Below are positions 27,234 through 35,932 of a stretch of 64,000 nucleotides of DNA, piece after piece; positions within the stretch are counted from its first letter, which is position 1; every line of letters starts with the position of its first letter. This DNA comes from Mesorhizobium sp. NZP2298 (GTDB lineage Bacteria > Pseudomonadota > Alphaproteobacteria > Rhizobiales > Rhizobiaceae), in the NCBI RefSeq assembly GCF_013170825.1, contig NZ_CP033365.1, positions 4,786,001-4,850,000 of the forward strand. The letters run 5' to 3'. A model generated the notes under the pieces. That model was not told where the DNA came from and ran no database searches. It saw nothing but the letters and a program-made list of their open reading frames with translations. The position numbers and the translations under genes were made by a program.

Positions 27234-27713
27234 TCAGCCGGCGTCCTCTTCAGTCTTGTCTTCGTCGCCCTTCAGCTCGCCCAGCAACTCGTGGAAATCC
27301 TTGGCCTCGCGGAAATTGCGGTAGACAGAGGCAAAACGCACATAGGCAACGTCGTCGAGCGATTTCAACGCCTCCATGACCAGCCGGCCGATCTCGCCGG
27401 AAGCCACTTCCGTCTCGCCGGAGCTTTCGAGCTGGCGCACGATACCGGTCACCGCGCGGTCGATGCGCTCGGGATCGACATTGCGTTTGCGTACCGCGAT
27501 CTCGACCGAGCGCAGCAGCTTGTCGCGGTCGAACGGCACTTTCCGGCCTGACTTCTTGACCACGACCAGATCGCGCAACTGCACGCGCTCGAATGTGGTG
27601 AAACGTCCGCCGCAATCGGGGCAGACACGCCGCCTGCGGATCGCCGCGCCGTCCTCGGCGGGGCGCGAATCCTTCACCTGCGTATCTTCGGACTGACAAT
27701 AAGGACAGCGCAT
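27234..27713 (-). CDS. nrdR: Transcriptional regulator NrdR
   Basis: 159-residue repressor of ribonucleotide reductase genes. The N-terminal zinc ribbon ([20 protein letters not shown], then [21 protein letters not shown]) has all four cysteines; it is followed by the ATP-cone domain ([20 protein letters not shown], about residues 56-75). The acidic tail [12 protein letters not shown] is common in rhizobia. First gene of the tightly spaced nrdR-ribD-ribE block. Confidence 0.96.
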   Translation of the reverse strand: MRCPYCQSEDTQVKDSRPAEDGAAIRRRRVCPDCGGRFTTFERVQLRDLVVVKKSGRKVPFDRDKLLRSVEIAVRKRNVDPERIDRAVTGIVRQLESSGETEVASGEIGRLVMEALKSLDDVAYVRFASVYRNFREAKDFHELLGELKGDEDKTEEDAG

Positions 27714-27752
27714 GAAAAGCCTTGGGTTCGCGAATCTGGTGAGGCGAAAGGC

Positions 27753-27938
27753 TTAGAGCCTTTCTGGGCGGGATTGAAGCAGTTCCGTTTCTTCAGAGAT
27801 AGCGAGGCGCGAGGAAGATTGCCAGCGGGCAACCAGCCAGACGGCAATGCCGCCGGCGACGGCCAGGCGATAGTCGACCTTGCCGATAAACAGCCAGCAG
27901 GCGCCAACGAAGGCAAGATAGGCGGGAATTGTCTTCAT
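27753..27938 (-). CDS. Very small membrane protein of unknown function
   Basis: 61-residue protein with two hydrophobic stretches (IPAYLAFVGACWLFIG, about residues 4-19, and YRLAVAGGIAVWLVARW, about 23-39) and a polar tail. The start overlaps the stop of the upstream frameshifted small gene as ATGA. This argues that both are real and were once translationally coupled. It sits 40 bp before nrdR, so it may share that operon. No family recognised. Confidence 0.6.
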   Translation of the reverse strand: MKTIPAYLAFVGACWLFIGKVDYRLAVAGGIAVWLVARWQSSSRLAISEETELLQSRPERL

Positions 27939-28080
27939 GCCTGCAAGGCAGGCGTCGCGCCGACGGCGAGCAAGGCAATGACGGCAAAGATCGGCGCCAG
28001 CGGCAGGATGCCCGTCTGGACGCCCAGACGGTCGGCGGCGTCACCGGCCCGCCGACCATGCCCTTCCAGGCAATGTCCAT
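27935..28080 (-). pseudogene. Small membrane-protein gene with a single-base frameshift
   Basis: From ATG 28080, preceded by AGGGA, the frame reads MDIAWKGMVGGPVT with strong GC-rich third positions. A second frame with the same quality then takes over (AADRLGVQTGILPLAPIFAV, IALLAVGATPALQA, stop at 27935). Adding one base near 28040 joins them into a 48-residue protein with one membrane helix. The stop overlaps the next ATG (ATGA). Either a genuine recent mutation or a sequencing error. Confidence 0.55.
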
Positions 28081-28112
28081 CCGCAATCCCTATTGCGCAT
28101 CCGGCTCTCCCG

Positions 28113-28694
28113 TCACGGCGCGACGTCCTTGGTGGGAAAGCCGCAGGACGTGCCCAGGTTGCGGTAGGCCTTGGTGAAGCCGTCCATCGGGATACTGGCG
28201 ACAGCCTGCTTGCCGAAAGTCACGTCCAGCGAGACAACCTGGCGCATGGCACGCAGCAGCGCGAGACTGGTCTTGGCCTGATTGTCGACCGTCCAGCTCG
28301 GGCGGCCGATGACGGCATCGTTGGAATAGACCGTCGCCGAAATCTTGACACCGGGATCGCCGAACGTCGCCGCGATCTTCTTGCCGGTCGGCAGCTCCTT
28401 GTTGTCGACAGTGAGCATGATGGCCGGATAGGCATCGGGCGGCAGCGCATCGCCGGTCGAGATCGACAAGGTCAGCGTGCCCGAATTGCCGTTCGCATCG
28501 AAGAACGCCGTCGAAGCCGCACAGGTCTTGCTCGCATCCTGGCCGGTGTCGAGCACATCGACGATGGTCGTCCATTTGCCGAAGGTGTTGGTAACCGGCG
28601 TCTCCGGGGCGGCCTGTGTCTGCGCCAGGGCGGACCCGCAAAGGGCCAGCCAGCCGACAACGCCGAGCAGGGCGAGACGAAAATTGCGCATCAT
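28113..28694 (-). CDS. Invasion-associated locus B (IalB) family exported protein
   Basis: 193-residue periplasmic protein. A signal peptide (RLALLGVVGWLALCGSALAQ, cleavage after ALA near 24) is followed by the IalB-type domain with WTTIVDVLDTGQDASKTCAA and the C-terminal YRNLGTSCGF. The two cysteines may form a disulfide. Named after a Bartonella protein; in rhizobia such proteins are common, and a role in host contact is not established. The start at 28694 is the first of two adjacent ATGs, with GGAG five bases upstream. Confidence 0.72.
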   Translation of the reverse strand: MMRNFRLALLGVVGWLALCGSALAQTQAAPETPVTNTFGKWTTIVDVLDTGQDASKTCAASTAFFDANGNSGTLTLSISTGDALPPDAYPAIMLTVDNKELPTGKKIAATFGDPGVKISATVYSNDAVIGRPSWTVDNQAKTSLALLRAMRQVVSLDVTFGKQAVASIPMDGFTKAYRNLGTSCGFPTKDVAP

Positions 28695-28790
28695 CAAGTC
28701 TCCAATTCCATGCGTCACCCGATCAAGGGCGACGCACCGCCGGCGAATAAGAGATGACGCTTCGCGCCCGGTCAATCGAGATAAGGATGA

Positions 28791-30104
28791 TCAACCGAGA
28801 TAAGGATAGAGCGGGAAACGATCGGTCAGCGCCACGACCTTTGCCTTGACCGCCGCCTCGACCGCGGCATTGCCCTCGTCGGAATTGGCGACCTTGAGAC
28901 CATCCAGCACTTCAGCGATCAGCTTGCCGATCTCGCGGAATTCGGCTTGGCCGAAGCCGCGCGTTGTGCCGGCCGGGGTGCCGAGGCGAACGCCGGAGGT
29001 GACGAAGGGCTTTTCCGGATCGAAGGGAATGCCATTCTTGTTGCAGGTGATGTTGGCACGGCCAAGAGCTGCCTCGGCGCGCTTGCCGGTGGCGTTCTTG
29101 GGGCGCAAATCGACCAGCATCAGATGGTTGTCGGTGCCACCGGAAACGATGTCGAGACCGGTCTCCTTGAGGCTCGAAGCCAGCGCCTTGGCATTGGCGG
29201 CCACGCTCTCGGCATAGACCTTGAAGCTCGGCTTCAGCGCCTCGCCAAAGGCCACCGCCTTTGCGGCGATGACATGCATCAGCGGGCCGCCCTGCAGGCC
29301 GGGGAACACCGCCGAGTTCATCTTCTTGGCAATGTCCTCGTCATTGCACAGGATCATGCCGCCGCGCGGGCCCCGCAGCGACTTGTGCGTGGTGGTCGTC
29401 ACCACATGCGCGTGCGGCAGCGGCGACGGGTGCACGCCGCCGGCCACGAGGCCGGCAATGTGCGCCATGTCGACCATCAGATAGGCGCCGACCGCGTCAG
29501 CGATCTCGCGGAAACGCTTCCAGTCCCAGATGCGCGAATAGGCGGTGCCGCCGGCCAGGATCAGCTTCGGCTTGGTCTCATGCGCGGTCTTCTCGATCGC
29601 GTCCATGTCGAGCAGATGGTCGTCCTTGCGCACGCCATAGGAGACGACCTTGAACCATTTGCCGCTCATGTTCACAGGCGAGCCATGGGTAAGATGGCCA
29701 CCGGAATTGAGATCAAGGCCCATAAAGGTGTCGCCGGGCTGCAGCAGCGCCAGGAACACCGCCTGGTTCATCTGGCTGCCGGAATTCGGCTGGACGTTGG
29801 CGAAATTGCATCCGAACAGCTTCTTCGCCCGCTCGATGGCCAGTTCCTCGGCCACGTCAACGAACTGGCAGCCGCCGTAATAGCGCTTGCCCGGATAGCC
29901 TTCGGCATATTTGTTGGTCATGATCGACCCTTGCGCCTCGAGCACCGCGCGCGAGACGATGTTTTCCGAAGCGATCAGCTCGATCTCGTGGCGCTGGCGA
30001 CCGAGTTCGTTGCGGATGGCGCCGAAAATCTCCGGATCGGCGTCTTCCAGCGTGGTTTCGAAGAAGGATTCGAATTTGTTCGACGCTGCCGCTGCTGTTG
30101 CCAT
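28791..30104 (-). CDS. glyA: Serine hydroxymethyltransferase
   Basis: 437-residue PLP enzyme that interconverts serine and glycine with transfer of a one-carbon unit to tetrahydrofolate. PLP lysine motif [19 protein letters not shown] (about residues 231-249) and [29 protein letters not shown] at the N-terminus are clear. The ATG at 30104 with GAGGA upstream is the family start; 22 additional in-frame codons upstream are dismissed. Head of the conserved glyA-nrdR-rib region, although separated here by the ialB-like and small membrane genes. Confidence 0.97.
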   Translation of the reverse strand: MATAAAASNKFESFFETTLEDADPEIFGAIRNELGRQRHEIELIASENIVSRAVLEAQGSIMTNKYAEGYPGKRYYGGCQFVDVAEELAIERAKKLFGCNFANVQPNSGSQMNQAVFLALLQPGDTFMGLDLNSGGHLTHGSPVNMSGKWFKVVSYGVRKDDHLLDMDAIEKTAHETKPKLILAGGTAYSRIWDWKRFREIADAVGAYLMVDMAHIAGLVAGGVHPSPLPHAHVVTTTTHKSLRGPRGGMILCNDEDIAKKMNSAVFPGLQGGPLMHVIAAKAVAFGEALKPSFKVYAESVAANAKALASSLKETGLDIVSGGTDNHLMLVDLRPKNATGKRAEAALGRANITCNKNGIPFDPEKPFVTSGVRLGTPAGTTRGFGQAEFREIGKLIAEVLDGLKVANSDEGNAAVEAAVKAKVVALTDRFPLYPYLG

Positions 30105-30297
30105 GGCCTGAAATCCTCGGTTCGGGGGCAATTTGTTCATGCATGCCGTTGCCCCAAAACCGCTGCACACTTTTGGGCGACACGCATTGCCGCGCCATTA
30201 ACACAGTTGTTTTCGACCCGCCACGTTTGCAGCGCGAAATTTGCTGGCCGGTTTGCGGCAGAGGTTGCAAATCCATGGCCCTTGGGAATCGCAGGCC

Positions 30298-31941
30298 CTA
30301 TTTTCGTGACTGCCTGCCGTCCAGAAGAGCTTCGGTAAGCGTGATCTCGGTGAGCAACGCCCGCGCGGTGTGATCGTTGATCACGCCACGGCGAAGCATG
30401 GCGCGCAAGGCGTCGCGCTCGGCGGCGATGCCGGCGAGCCTCAGATCGATCTCCAGCCTCCCTGCCTCGCGCATCTCGGCGCGCGCTTCATCGGCCTCGT
30501 CGGCCGCCGCGATGCGCCGCCGGTAGGAAGCGACAATCCCGTTGGCGGCGGCGAGCCTGACGCCCGGCACATCGCCCTCCTCTTCATCGGTCTGCGCGAT
30601 GCTTTCAAGGTGGGCGATCGCGGCCTTCGCCGCGCCGACACGCGCCATGCGTTCCTCGGCGGCGCCTGCGTCTTCACCGGGCTCGACCAGTCCGCGCGCG
30701 ATGACGGGCAAGGCCAGGCCGGCGATCGCCAGGGAGCAGATGATGACGCCGGCGGCGAGAAAGATGACAAGGTCCCGCGCGGGAAACGGCGAGCCGTCCT
30801 GCAGGGCCAGCGGCAGCGACAATATGCCGGCCAGCGTAATGGCGCCACGCACGCCGGCCACCGACCCGGCGAGCCGCACGCGTAGGCCGAATGGCTCGGC
30901 CTTGCGTTTGCCAAGCCGAGCCGCAAGCCCCGCCATGATGTCGCCAATCCAGATCCAGACGAAACGGAGCGCGATCAGGCACAAGGTCAGCGCCATCACG
31001 GTCAGCACCGGCTGAATGAGTGGATAGTTGCCGGCTAGTTCCGGTGGCACCTTGCGGATGATTTCGGGAAGCTGCAGGCCGAGCACGATGAACAGCGCGC
31101 CGTTGAAGACGAAGGAAAATGTCGTCCAGAGCGAGATCGTCTGCATGCGCGCCGAGACTCCAAGGAAACGGAATATGCCGGTGCTCCCCGTCAACAGACC
31201 AGCGGTCACCGCGGCCAGGATACCCGAAGCCTCGAAGTGCTCGGCGCCGAGATAGGCGACGAAGGGAAGCAGGATAGTTATCAGCACCTGCGCCTCGGCC
31301 GGCACACCGCCGATGCGGTTCAAGAGTTGCAGCGCCTTGGCGGCGACGAACAATGCCGCCACGCCAGCCAGGATGCCGACCGCCACGGCGTAGACGAAAC
31401 TCAGCGACGCCTCGGCGAAGGAAAAACTGCCGGTCAATGCCGCCGCGACGGCAAAGCGGAACATGACCAGGCCCGACGCATCGTTGAGCAGAGACTCGCC
31501 TTCGAGAATGTGCATCAGCCGCGCCGGGACCACGCTCCTGTCGACGATCGAGGAGACGGCCACCGCATCGGTGGGCGACAGGACTGCCGCGAGCGCGAAG
31601 GCAACGACCAGCGGAATGCTCGGCACAAGCCAGTGCAAGGCATAGCCGAAGCCGACAATGGTGAAGAAGACGAGGCCGATGGCAAGGTCGAGGATGGGTC
31701 CGCGCAATGCCATCAGCTCGCGTTTGGGCGCGCCAAAAGCGTCACTGAACAGCAGCGGTGGAATGAACACCAGCAGGAACAGTTCCGGATCGATCTCGAT
31801 ATGGATGCCGCGCACCGGCCATGCGAGCGCGGCGCCCATCGCAATCTGCAGGATCGGCAGCGGCACCCGCACCAGCCGCACCAGCGCGCCGGAAACGGCG
31901 ACGAAAACGAGTACGACGAGGACAAAGATGGCGGCTTGCAT
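30298..31941 (-). CDS. CPA1-family Na+/H+ antiporter (YjcE type)
   Basis: 547-residue cation/proton antiporter with about twelve helices and a cytoplasmic C-terminal region of roughly 150 residues. The ion-binding core is visible: SPTDAVAVSS (about residues 111-120) and LEGESLLNDASGLVMFRFAV (about 133-152), plus SVAGVRGAITLAGILSLPLA in the C-terminal half. The ATG at 31941 starts directly at the first helix (MQAAIFVLVVLVFVAVSG). The upstream in-frame extension of 60 codons is Arg/Pro-rich and non-coding in character. Likely role is pH and sodium homeostasis. Confidence 0.88.
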   Translation of the reverse strand: MQAAIFVLVVLVFVAVSGALVRLVRVPLPILQIAMGAALAWPVRGIHIEIDPELFLLVFIPPLLFSDAFGAPKRELMALRGPILDLAIGLVFFTIVGFGYALHWLVPSIPLVVAFALAAVLSPTDAVAVSSIVDRSVVPARLMHILEGESLLNDASGLVMFRFAVAAALTGSFSFAEASLSFVYAVAVGILAGVAALFVAAKALQLLNRIGGVPAEAQVLITILLPFVAYLGAEHFEASGILAAVTAGLLTGSTGIFRFLGVSARMQTISLWTTFSFVFNGALFIVLGLQLPEIIRKVPPELAGNYPLIQPVLTVMALTLCLIALRFVWIWIGDIMAGLAARLGKRKAEPFGLRVRLAGSVAGVRGAITLAGILSLPLALQDGSPFPARDLVIFLAAGVIICSLAIAGLALPVIARGLVEPGEDAGAAEERMARVGAAKAAIAHLESIAQTDEEEGDVPGVRLAAANGIVASYRRRIAAADEADEARAEMREAGRLEIDLRLAGIAAERDALRAMLRRGVINDHTARALLTEITLTEALLDGRQSRK

Positions 31942-32363
31942 GGTGCGATTCCGGCTGTTTCGCGAACCATGCGCAATCGTCGACCTCGCGTCCAGACAGC
32001 GCCGGCGCGGCGACGGCCGGGCCGAGTTCAGGGCATGAGCGAGCCGACCGCATGGGCAAGCATGCCGGTAATGTAAGAAAAAGCCGGCACCTGGCGTCAA
32101 CGCGAGGCTGCCTAGGGGCACCAGGTGGCCGGCCGCACGCCAGCCCCCCGCGGTCGACGTGCGTATGCGGGGCGCCGATGTCCAGACATCCAGACGTGGA
32201 TGACGAAAGCCAGCGCCGCTCCTTTCCTGGATAAGCGAGTATATTCCCGCATCAACCTCCCGATAGCGCGAGGTTGACAGATGGCTTGCGCCAGGTGGCA
32301 GCCTTGCGGGTCATATGCGGTTGTGCCACCGTGCACCACGGCTGGCGAGCGGGGGTTCGATCT
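31942..32363. other. Divergent intergenic region between antiporter and luxR-type gene
   Basis: 422 bp without a supportable gene. It must hold the promoters of both flanking genes. The one feature I see is a dyad at 32254-32277 close to the LuxR-type gene (listed separately). Confidence 0.4.
32254..32277. promoter_or_regulatory. Inverted repeat upstream of luxR-type gene, possible operator
   Basis: Perfect 7-bp arms CAACCTC (32254-32260) and GAGGTTG (32271-32277) with a 10-bp spacer, 86 bp before the start codon. The 24-bp span is a little longer than classical 18-20-bp lux boxes. Operator role is inferred. Confidence 0.4.
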
Positions 32364-33089
32364 ATGCTGTCGCGGATCATGGCACATGCCGAACCGGCCC
32401 TGGCGTCGGAAACAGCCGAGGATGCAAGCATCGCTTATTTCGCGGCGATGGAAACCTTCGGCGCTTCCTATCTGCAGACCCGCCTCTATCGAAGGCCGGC
32501 GGCGACGCTGACGTCGGCCAGCCATTGGGCGGCCGGCGGCTTCATCACCCGGCTGGCACCGGCGGACTGGCCAGGCAGCCCTGCGTTCGACTATGTGTGC
32601 TTCGAGTGCAACCCGCTGCTGGGCGCGATCCGCGAAAGCCGCACGCGCTACCGGTTCTCCGACTTCGCTCCGCGCGACCGCCCACAGTTCGGCGTCTATT
32701 GGGAAGCGCTCGGCGAGGCTGGGATCAATGATGCGCTGTGTTCCACCTCCTACGGCGCCGATGGCGCCATAGCCTCGCTGCATCTCGGCTTCCACGAGCG
32801 TGAATTCACGGCAGAAGAGAGTTTTGCCATCCAGATGGCCGGTCTCGTGCTGACGGAACGGCTGATGAACCTGACGACGCCACCGCCCGCCGCCATCGTT
32901 CGGCTGACGGTGCGCGAGCGTGATGCCCTGGCGCTTGTCGCCGAAGGCAAAACGGATTGGGAAATCTCGGTCATTCTCGGCATTGCCGAAGCGACCGTGC
33001 GCTTCCATGTCGACAATGCCAGGCGCAAGCTCGGCGCCGTCAATCGCGCGCAAGCGGTGGCGCGGCTGGTGAACCAGCGCTTGATTTAA
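32364..33089 (+). CDS. LuxR-family regulator with autoinducer-binding-like domain (solo)
   Basis: 242-residue regulator with an N-terminal PAS-like autoinducer-binding-like region (about residues 15-165) and a textbook C-terminal LuxR helix-turn-helix (LTVRERDALALVAEGKTDWE, then ISVILGIAEATVRFHVDNAR, about 178-225). No luxI-type synthase lies in the window. The usual ligand-pocket pattern W-x3-Y plus DP is not obvious; NPLLGAI stands where the DP motif is expected. It may therefore respond to a non-standard signal or none. The ATG at 32364 is preferred, with GGGGG upstream, over an earlier in-frame ATG at 32274. Confidence 0.83.
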   Translation: MLSRIMAHAEPALASETAEDASIAYFAAMETFGASYLQTRLYRRPAATLTSASHWAAGGFITRLAPADWPGSPAFDYVCFECNPLLGAIRESRTRYRFSDFAPRDRPQFGVYWEALGEAGINDALCSTSYGADGAIASLHLGFHEREFTAEESFAIQMAGLVLTERLMNLTTPPPAAIVRLTVRERDALALVAEGKTDWEISVILGIAEATVRFHVDNARRKLGAVNRAQAVARLVNQRLI

Positions 33090-33108
33090 CGACGTTTTCG
33101 CCAAACAA

Positions 33109-33134
33109 AAAAGCCGCCTGACGGCGGCTTTTCG
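33109..33134. terminator. Bidirectional terminator between convergent genes
   Basis: Stem AAGCCGCC/GGCGGCTT (33111-33118 with 33123-33130), flanked by A and T runs. It serves the luxR-type gene on + and the L,D-transpeptidase gene on -. Confidence 0.85.
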
Positions 33135-33151
33135 TTATGAATATCAAAGCC

Positions 33152-34420
33152 TTACAGCGAAGATGTAATCTGCAACTCGCTGGCGCCGTCCAGCGCGTAG
33201 ACGTCGTCGCGGAACTGAACCACCCCGGGTCCGGTCGACCATGCCGAGAGATAGAGGAAGTGCACCGGAACCGGGTTGGTGACCTGGATCGGCGTGTTCT
33301 GGCCGGTCTTGATCGCCGCCTCGAAATGCTGACGGTCCCAGCCGGGCGTGTCGCGCAGGATCCAGGTTACGAGATCGCGCACGTTCTGGACGCGCACGCA
33401 GCCCGAGGAGTCGAAGCGCATCATCTTGCCGAACAAGCTCTGCTGGGGCGTGTCGTGCATGTAGACGCCGTCCGGGCTCGGGAAGTTGATCTTGACCGAG
33501 GCCATGGCGTTTTCCGAACCGGGATCCTGGCGGAACCGGTATTTGGCGGCATCATCGGTCGACCAATCGACGTTCATCGGATCGACTTCGCTGCCGTCCG
33601 GCGCGAACAGGCGGATATGGCTGTTCTTCAAATAGTCGGGATCCTTCCGCATCAGCGGAATGATGTCCTTGCGCACGATCGAGACCGGCGCGTTCCAGTA
33701 CGGGTTGACGATGATCTCGTTGATCTTGGAATTGACGATCGGTGTCTGGCGATCGATCTTGCCGACGATTGCCGTGTGGCGAAGCACGACGCGGTCGTTC
33801 TCTACCGCTTCGACCTGCGCCGCCGGAATGTCGACCAGCACATAGCGGCTGCCTAGCGTGCCGGCCTTCTCCTTCAGCCGCTGCAGATTGGTCTGCAACT
33901 GGCCAAGCCGGACCTGCGCCGAAACGTTCATCGCCGCATAAGTGTATTTGCCCATCGAGCCGTCGGCGGGCAGGCCGTGGCGCAGCTGGAAGCGCTTGAC
34001 CGCCGAGTCGACATAGGAATCGAAGGCCGTCGAAATACCGGCGCTCTGCGAAAGGTCGCCAGCGACCATGAGCCGCTTGCGCAGCGGCACGACATCGGGA
34101 TCATCGACGCCGAGTTGCAGCTTCTTGGTCGCGGGGACCTCTACCCAGCCGCCCTGCCCGACAATGTTCTGATATTGCGCGACCGCCTGCTCCGTGAACG
34201 CAACGGTCTGCGGGCTGAAGATCGGCAGCGTCGAAGCCACTTTGCCACCTTCGCTGGCGCGGGCGTCGAACTGGTCGTCCCAATTGCCGCGGGCCGAGGA
34301 TTTCAGGATATCTCCGATCACATCCTGCGCGCTCGCACGGCCGGCCACCATGGCGGCGGCGAGCAACGAGGCTCCGGAAAGGAAAAGGCGGCGGCTGGTT
34401 CTCATGGATGTTCCAGACAT
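33152..34420 (-). CDS. L,D-transpeptidase (YcbB/LdtD-like, LdtP type)
   Basis: 422-residue exported peptidoglycan enzyme forming 3-3 crosslinks or anchoring proteins. The N-terminus carries a twin-arginine type signal (TSRRLFLSGASLLAAAMVAG). A peptidoglycan-binding-like region follows (DSYVDSAVKRFQLRHGLPAD, about residues 134-153), then the YkuD domain with catalytic Cys341 in SSGCVRVQN and upstream His in YMHDTPQQ. The start could be 34420 or 34405; neither has a strong ribosome-binding site. The adjacent upstream gene encodes an LdtR-like MarR regulator, which in related bacteria controls exactly this kind of gene. Confidence 0.87.
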   Translation of the reverse strand: MSGTSMRTSRRLFLSGASLLAAAMVAGRASAQDVIGDILKSSARGNWDDQFDARASEGGKVASTLPIFSPQTVAFTEQAVAQYQNIVGQGGWVEVPATKKLQLGVDDPDVVPLRKRLMVAGDLSQSAGISTAFDSYVDSAVKRFQLRHGLPADGSMGKYTYAAMNVSAQVRLGQLQTNLQRLKEKAGTLGSRYVLVDIPAAQVEAVENDRVVLRHTAIVGKIDRQTPIVNSKINEIIVNPYWNAPVSIVRKDIIPLMRKDPDYLKNSHIRLFAPDGSEVDPMNVDWSTDDAAKYRFRQDPGSENAMASVKINFPSPDGVYMHDTPQQSLFGKMMRFDSSGCVRVQNVRDLVTWILRDTPGWDRQHFEAAIKTGQNTPIQVTNPVPVHFLYLSAWSTGPGVVQFRDDVYALDGASELQITSSL

Positions 34421-34646
34421 AGGTAGCGGTTCGATTACTTGCTGCGTCGATCATAGGGCGATCTCGCCCGCACTCTAAAATTGGCAATCTTAACAATTAG
34501 CCAACCATGGCCCGTATCACGTTGGCGAGAGACGCACGAGGCGCGATACGGTTGCGGGTGGACGCATGGTCTTCACGACAGCATCACTGCCACCCTCGGT
34601 TCCACTGGAATATGGCGGCAACGTGGCCTTGCGCCCAAATCGGTCG

Positions 34647-34693
34647 GGCCGGCGCCCCGAAAAGAAAGGGACCGATGCTTTTCGGCACCGGCC
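34647..34693 (-). terminator. Hairpin downstream of ldtR, in a 335-bp gene-free gap
   Basis: Imperfect long stem in which GGGCCGGCGCCCCGAAAAG (34647-34665 on +) pairs with CTTTTCGG...CCGGCCC (to 34693). It lies 60 bp past the ldtR stop. The rest of 34421-34755 holds no gene I can support and should carry the promoter of the transpeptidase gene; near 34481-34504 there is a short TTGGC/GCCAA dyad in an AT-rich patch. Confidence 0.5.
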
Positions 34694-34755
34694 CTGACTG
34701 GAGGTCGCCATTTCGGCCGCGCTTCTGTGGCGCGGGCCAGATCTGATGCGGCGTC

Positions 34756-35271
34756 TTACATCCGATATGCGATCGTGTCGTTCCAGAAGCGGTCGAGCCG
34801 CTGCAACGCGCGGTTCATCTGCTTGAACTCGTCGGTGTTGATGCCGCCGACCTGCTCGATCGAGCCGACATGGCGCTCATAGAGACCGGCGACGACGTCG
34901 GCCACCTCGTTGCCCTTCGGGGTCAGCGAGACGCGGACCGAACGGCGGTCGATGCGCGAACGCTGGTGGTTGATGAAGCCGAGATCGACCAGCTTCTTCA
35001 GATTGTAGGACACGTTCGAGCCGAGATAGTAGCCACGCGAGCGCAGCTCGCCGGCGGTCAGCTCGGAATTGCCGATGTTGAAGAGCAGCAGTGCCTGGAT
35101 GGCATTGATGTCGGAACGGCCATTGCGGTCGAATTCATCCTTGATCACGTCAAGCAGACGGCGGTGCAGCCGCTCGACGAGCTGCAGCGATTCCATGTAA
35201 AGGGAACGGATAGCCTCGCGGCGATCGTCGGAAACGTTGGCGGTCTTCGCCGCCGGACGCGAATTGATCAT
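34756..35271 (-). CDS. ldtR: MarR-family regulator LdtR
   Basis: 171-residue winged-helix MarR regulator. The sequence strongly recalls LdtR of Liberibacter and Sinorhizobium: SLQLVERLHRRLLDVIK, INAIQALLLFNIGNSELTAG and ELRSRGYYLGSNVSYNLKKL (DNA-recognition helix, about residues 75-94), then the wing SRIDRRSVRVSLTPKG. LdtR is known to control an adjacent L,D-transpeptidase gene and osmotic-stress responses. Here the two genes are on the same strand, 335 bp apart, with a hairpin between them, so they are probably separate transcripts. A dyad at 35334-35354 is a candidate autoregulatory site. Confidence 0.82.
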   Translation of the reverse strand: MINSRPAAKTANVSDDRREAIRSLYMESLQLVERLHRRLLDVIKDEFDRNGRSDINAIQALLLFNIGNSELTAGELRSRGYYLGSNVSYNLKKLVDLGFINHQRSRIDRRSVRVSLTPKGNEVADVVAGLYERHVGSIEQVGGINTDEFKQMNRALQRLDRFWNDTIAYRM

Positions 35272-35333
35272 TGTCTTTGCCTCTCGTTTGTCGCCCTGGT
35301 GATTTTTTGTTTTTCACCTTGATCGCGACACTA

Positions 35334-35354
35334 TCGAATACTCATAAAATTCGA
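35334..35354. promoter_or_regulatory. Dyad in the AT-rich promoter region of ldtR
   Basis: TCGAAT (35334-35339) and ATTCGA (35349-35354) with a 9-bp spacer, 63 bp upstream of the ldtR start in unusually AT-rich sequence. MarR proteins bind short palindromes of this kind, so LdtR itself could bind here. Inference only. Confidence 0.4.
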
Positions 35355-35509
35355 CTTAAACGCTAGGGCTAACAAGAGCTTACCGGTAACAGGTTTCGAA
35401 AGAGGCTTAACGAACGGTCACCCGAGCAAGGATAATTAACCTAAAGGCTTAGGCAATGATCGCGAGGCCGGATCGAGGTGGCCGCGAAGTCGTCAATGGC
35501 GGCAAGAGC

Positions 35510-35932
35510 TTAGTGCCGCGCGGGGCGTTTCTGCATGTAGATGACGACGCGAAAGACGATGTAGAGCAGCGCCACCGCCGCATGCGAGACGACGATCAGC
35601 AGCCGATGGCCGAAAAGCTCGGGAAAGCCGGCGTACATGACGGTTTCGGTGACCGCGCAGATGAACCAGATCACCGGCCCCCAGGAGGCCAGCATCCATA
35701 GCCCGGCGGCGGCGAAGGGGAAGAACACGGCGAGCATCACCGCCGCCACCTGCCAGTGCACCGGCATCAGGTCGAAGCGCCAGAGCGATCCGGGGTAAAA
35801 GCCGATCAGCTTGATCCAGTACAGGATGCCGAACAGCAGGCAGTAGCCGGCGATGACGCGCTGAAACCAGGCGAAGATGACCTCGACCGTCGAGGGCTGG
35901 AGTACGACGCGTCGCGACGTCACCTCGCTCAT
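35510..35932 (-). CDS. DUF6163 integral membrane protein
   Basis: 140-residue protein with four predicted membrane helices (about residues 18-42, 59-80, 83-103, 108-130), for example VIFAWFQRVIAGYCLLFGIL and WQVAAVMLAVFFPFAAAGLW. It matches the rhizobial DUF6163 family by appearance. No function is known. The start overlaps the stop of the hydratase-like gene (ATGA), so it is translated from the same mRNA. Confidence 0.75.
   Translation of the reverse strand: MSEVTSRRVVLQPSTVEVIFAWFQRVIAGYCLLFGILYWIKLIGFYPGSLWRFDLMPVHWQVAAVMLAVFFPFAAAGLWMLASWGPVIWFICAVTETVMYAGFPELFGHRLLIVVSHAAVALLYIVFRVVIYMQKRPARH

Noticed and set aside
27232..27760. FMN riboswitch ahead of the riboflavin genes
   Set aside because: ribD follows nrdR with a 2-bp gap and I see no RFN-element core sequences upstream of nrdR, ribD, ribE or ribH.
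32112..33104. 330-codon minus-strand ORF opposite the luxR-type gene
   Set aside because: Antisense to a canonical LuxR helix-turn-helix gene; no recognisable motif.
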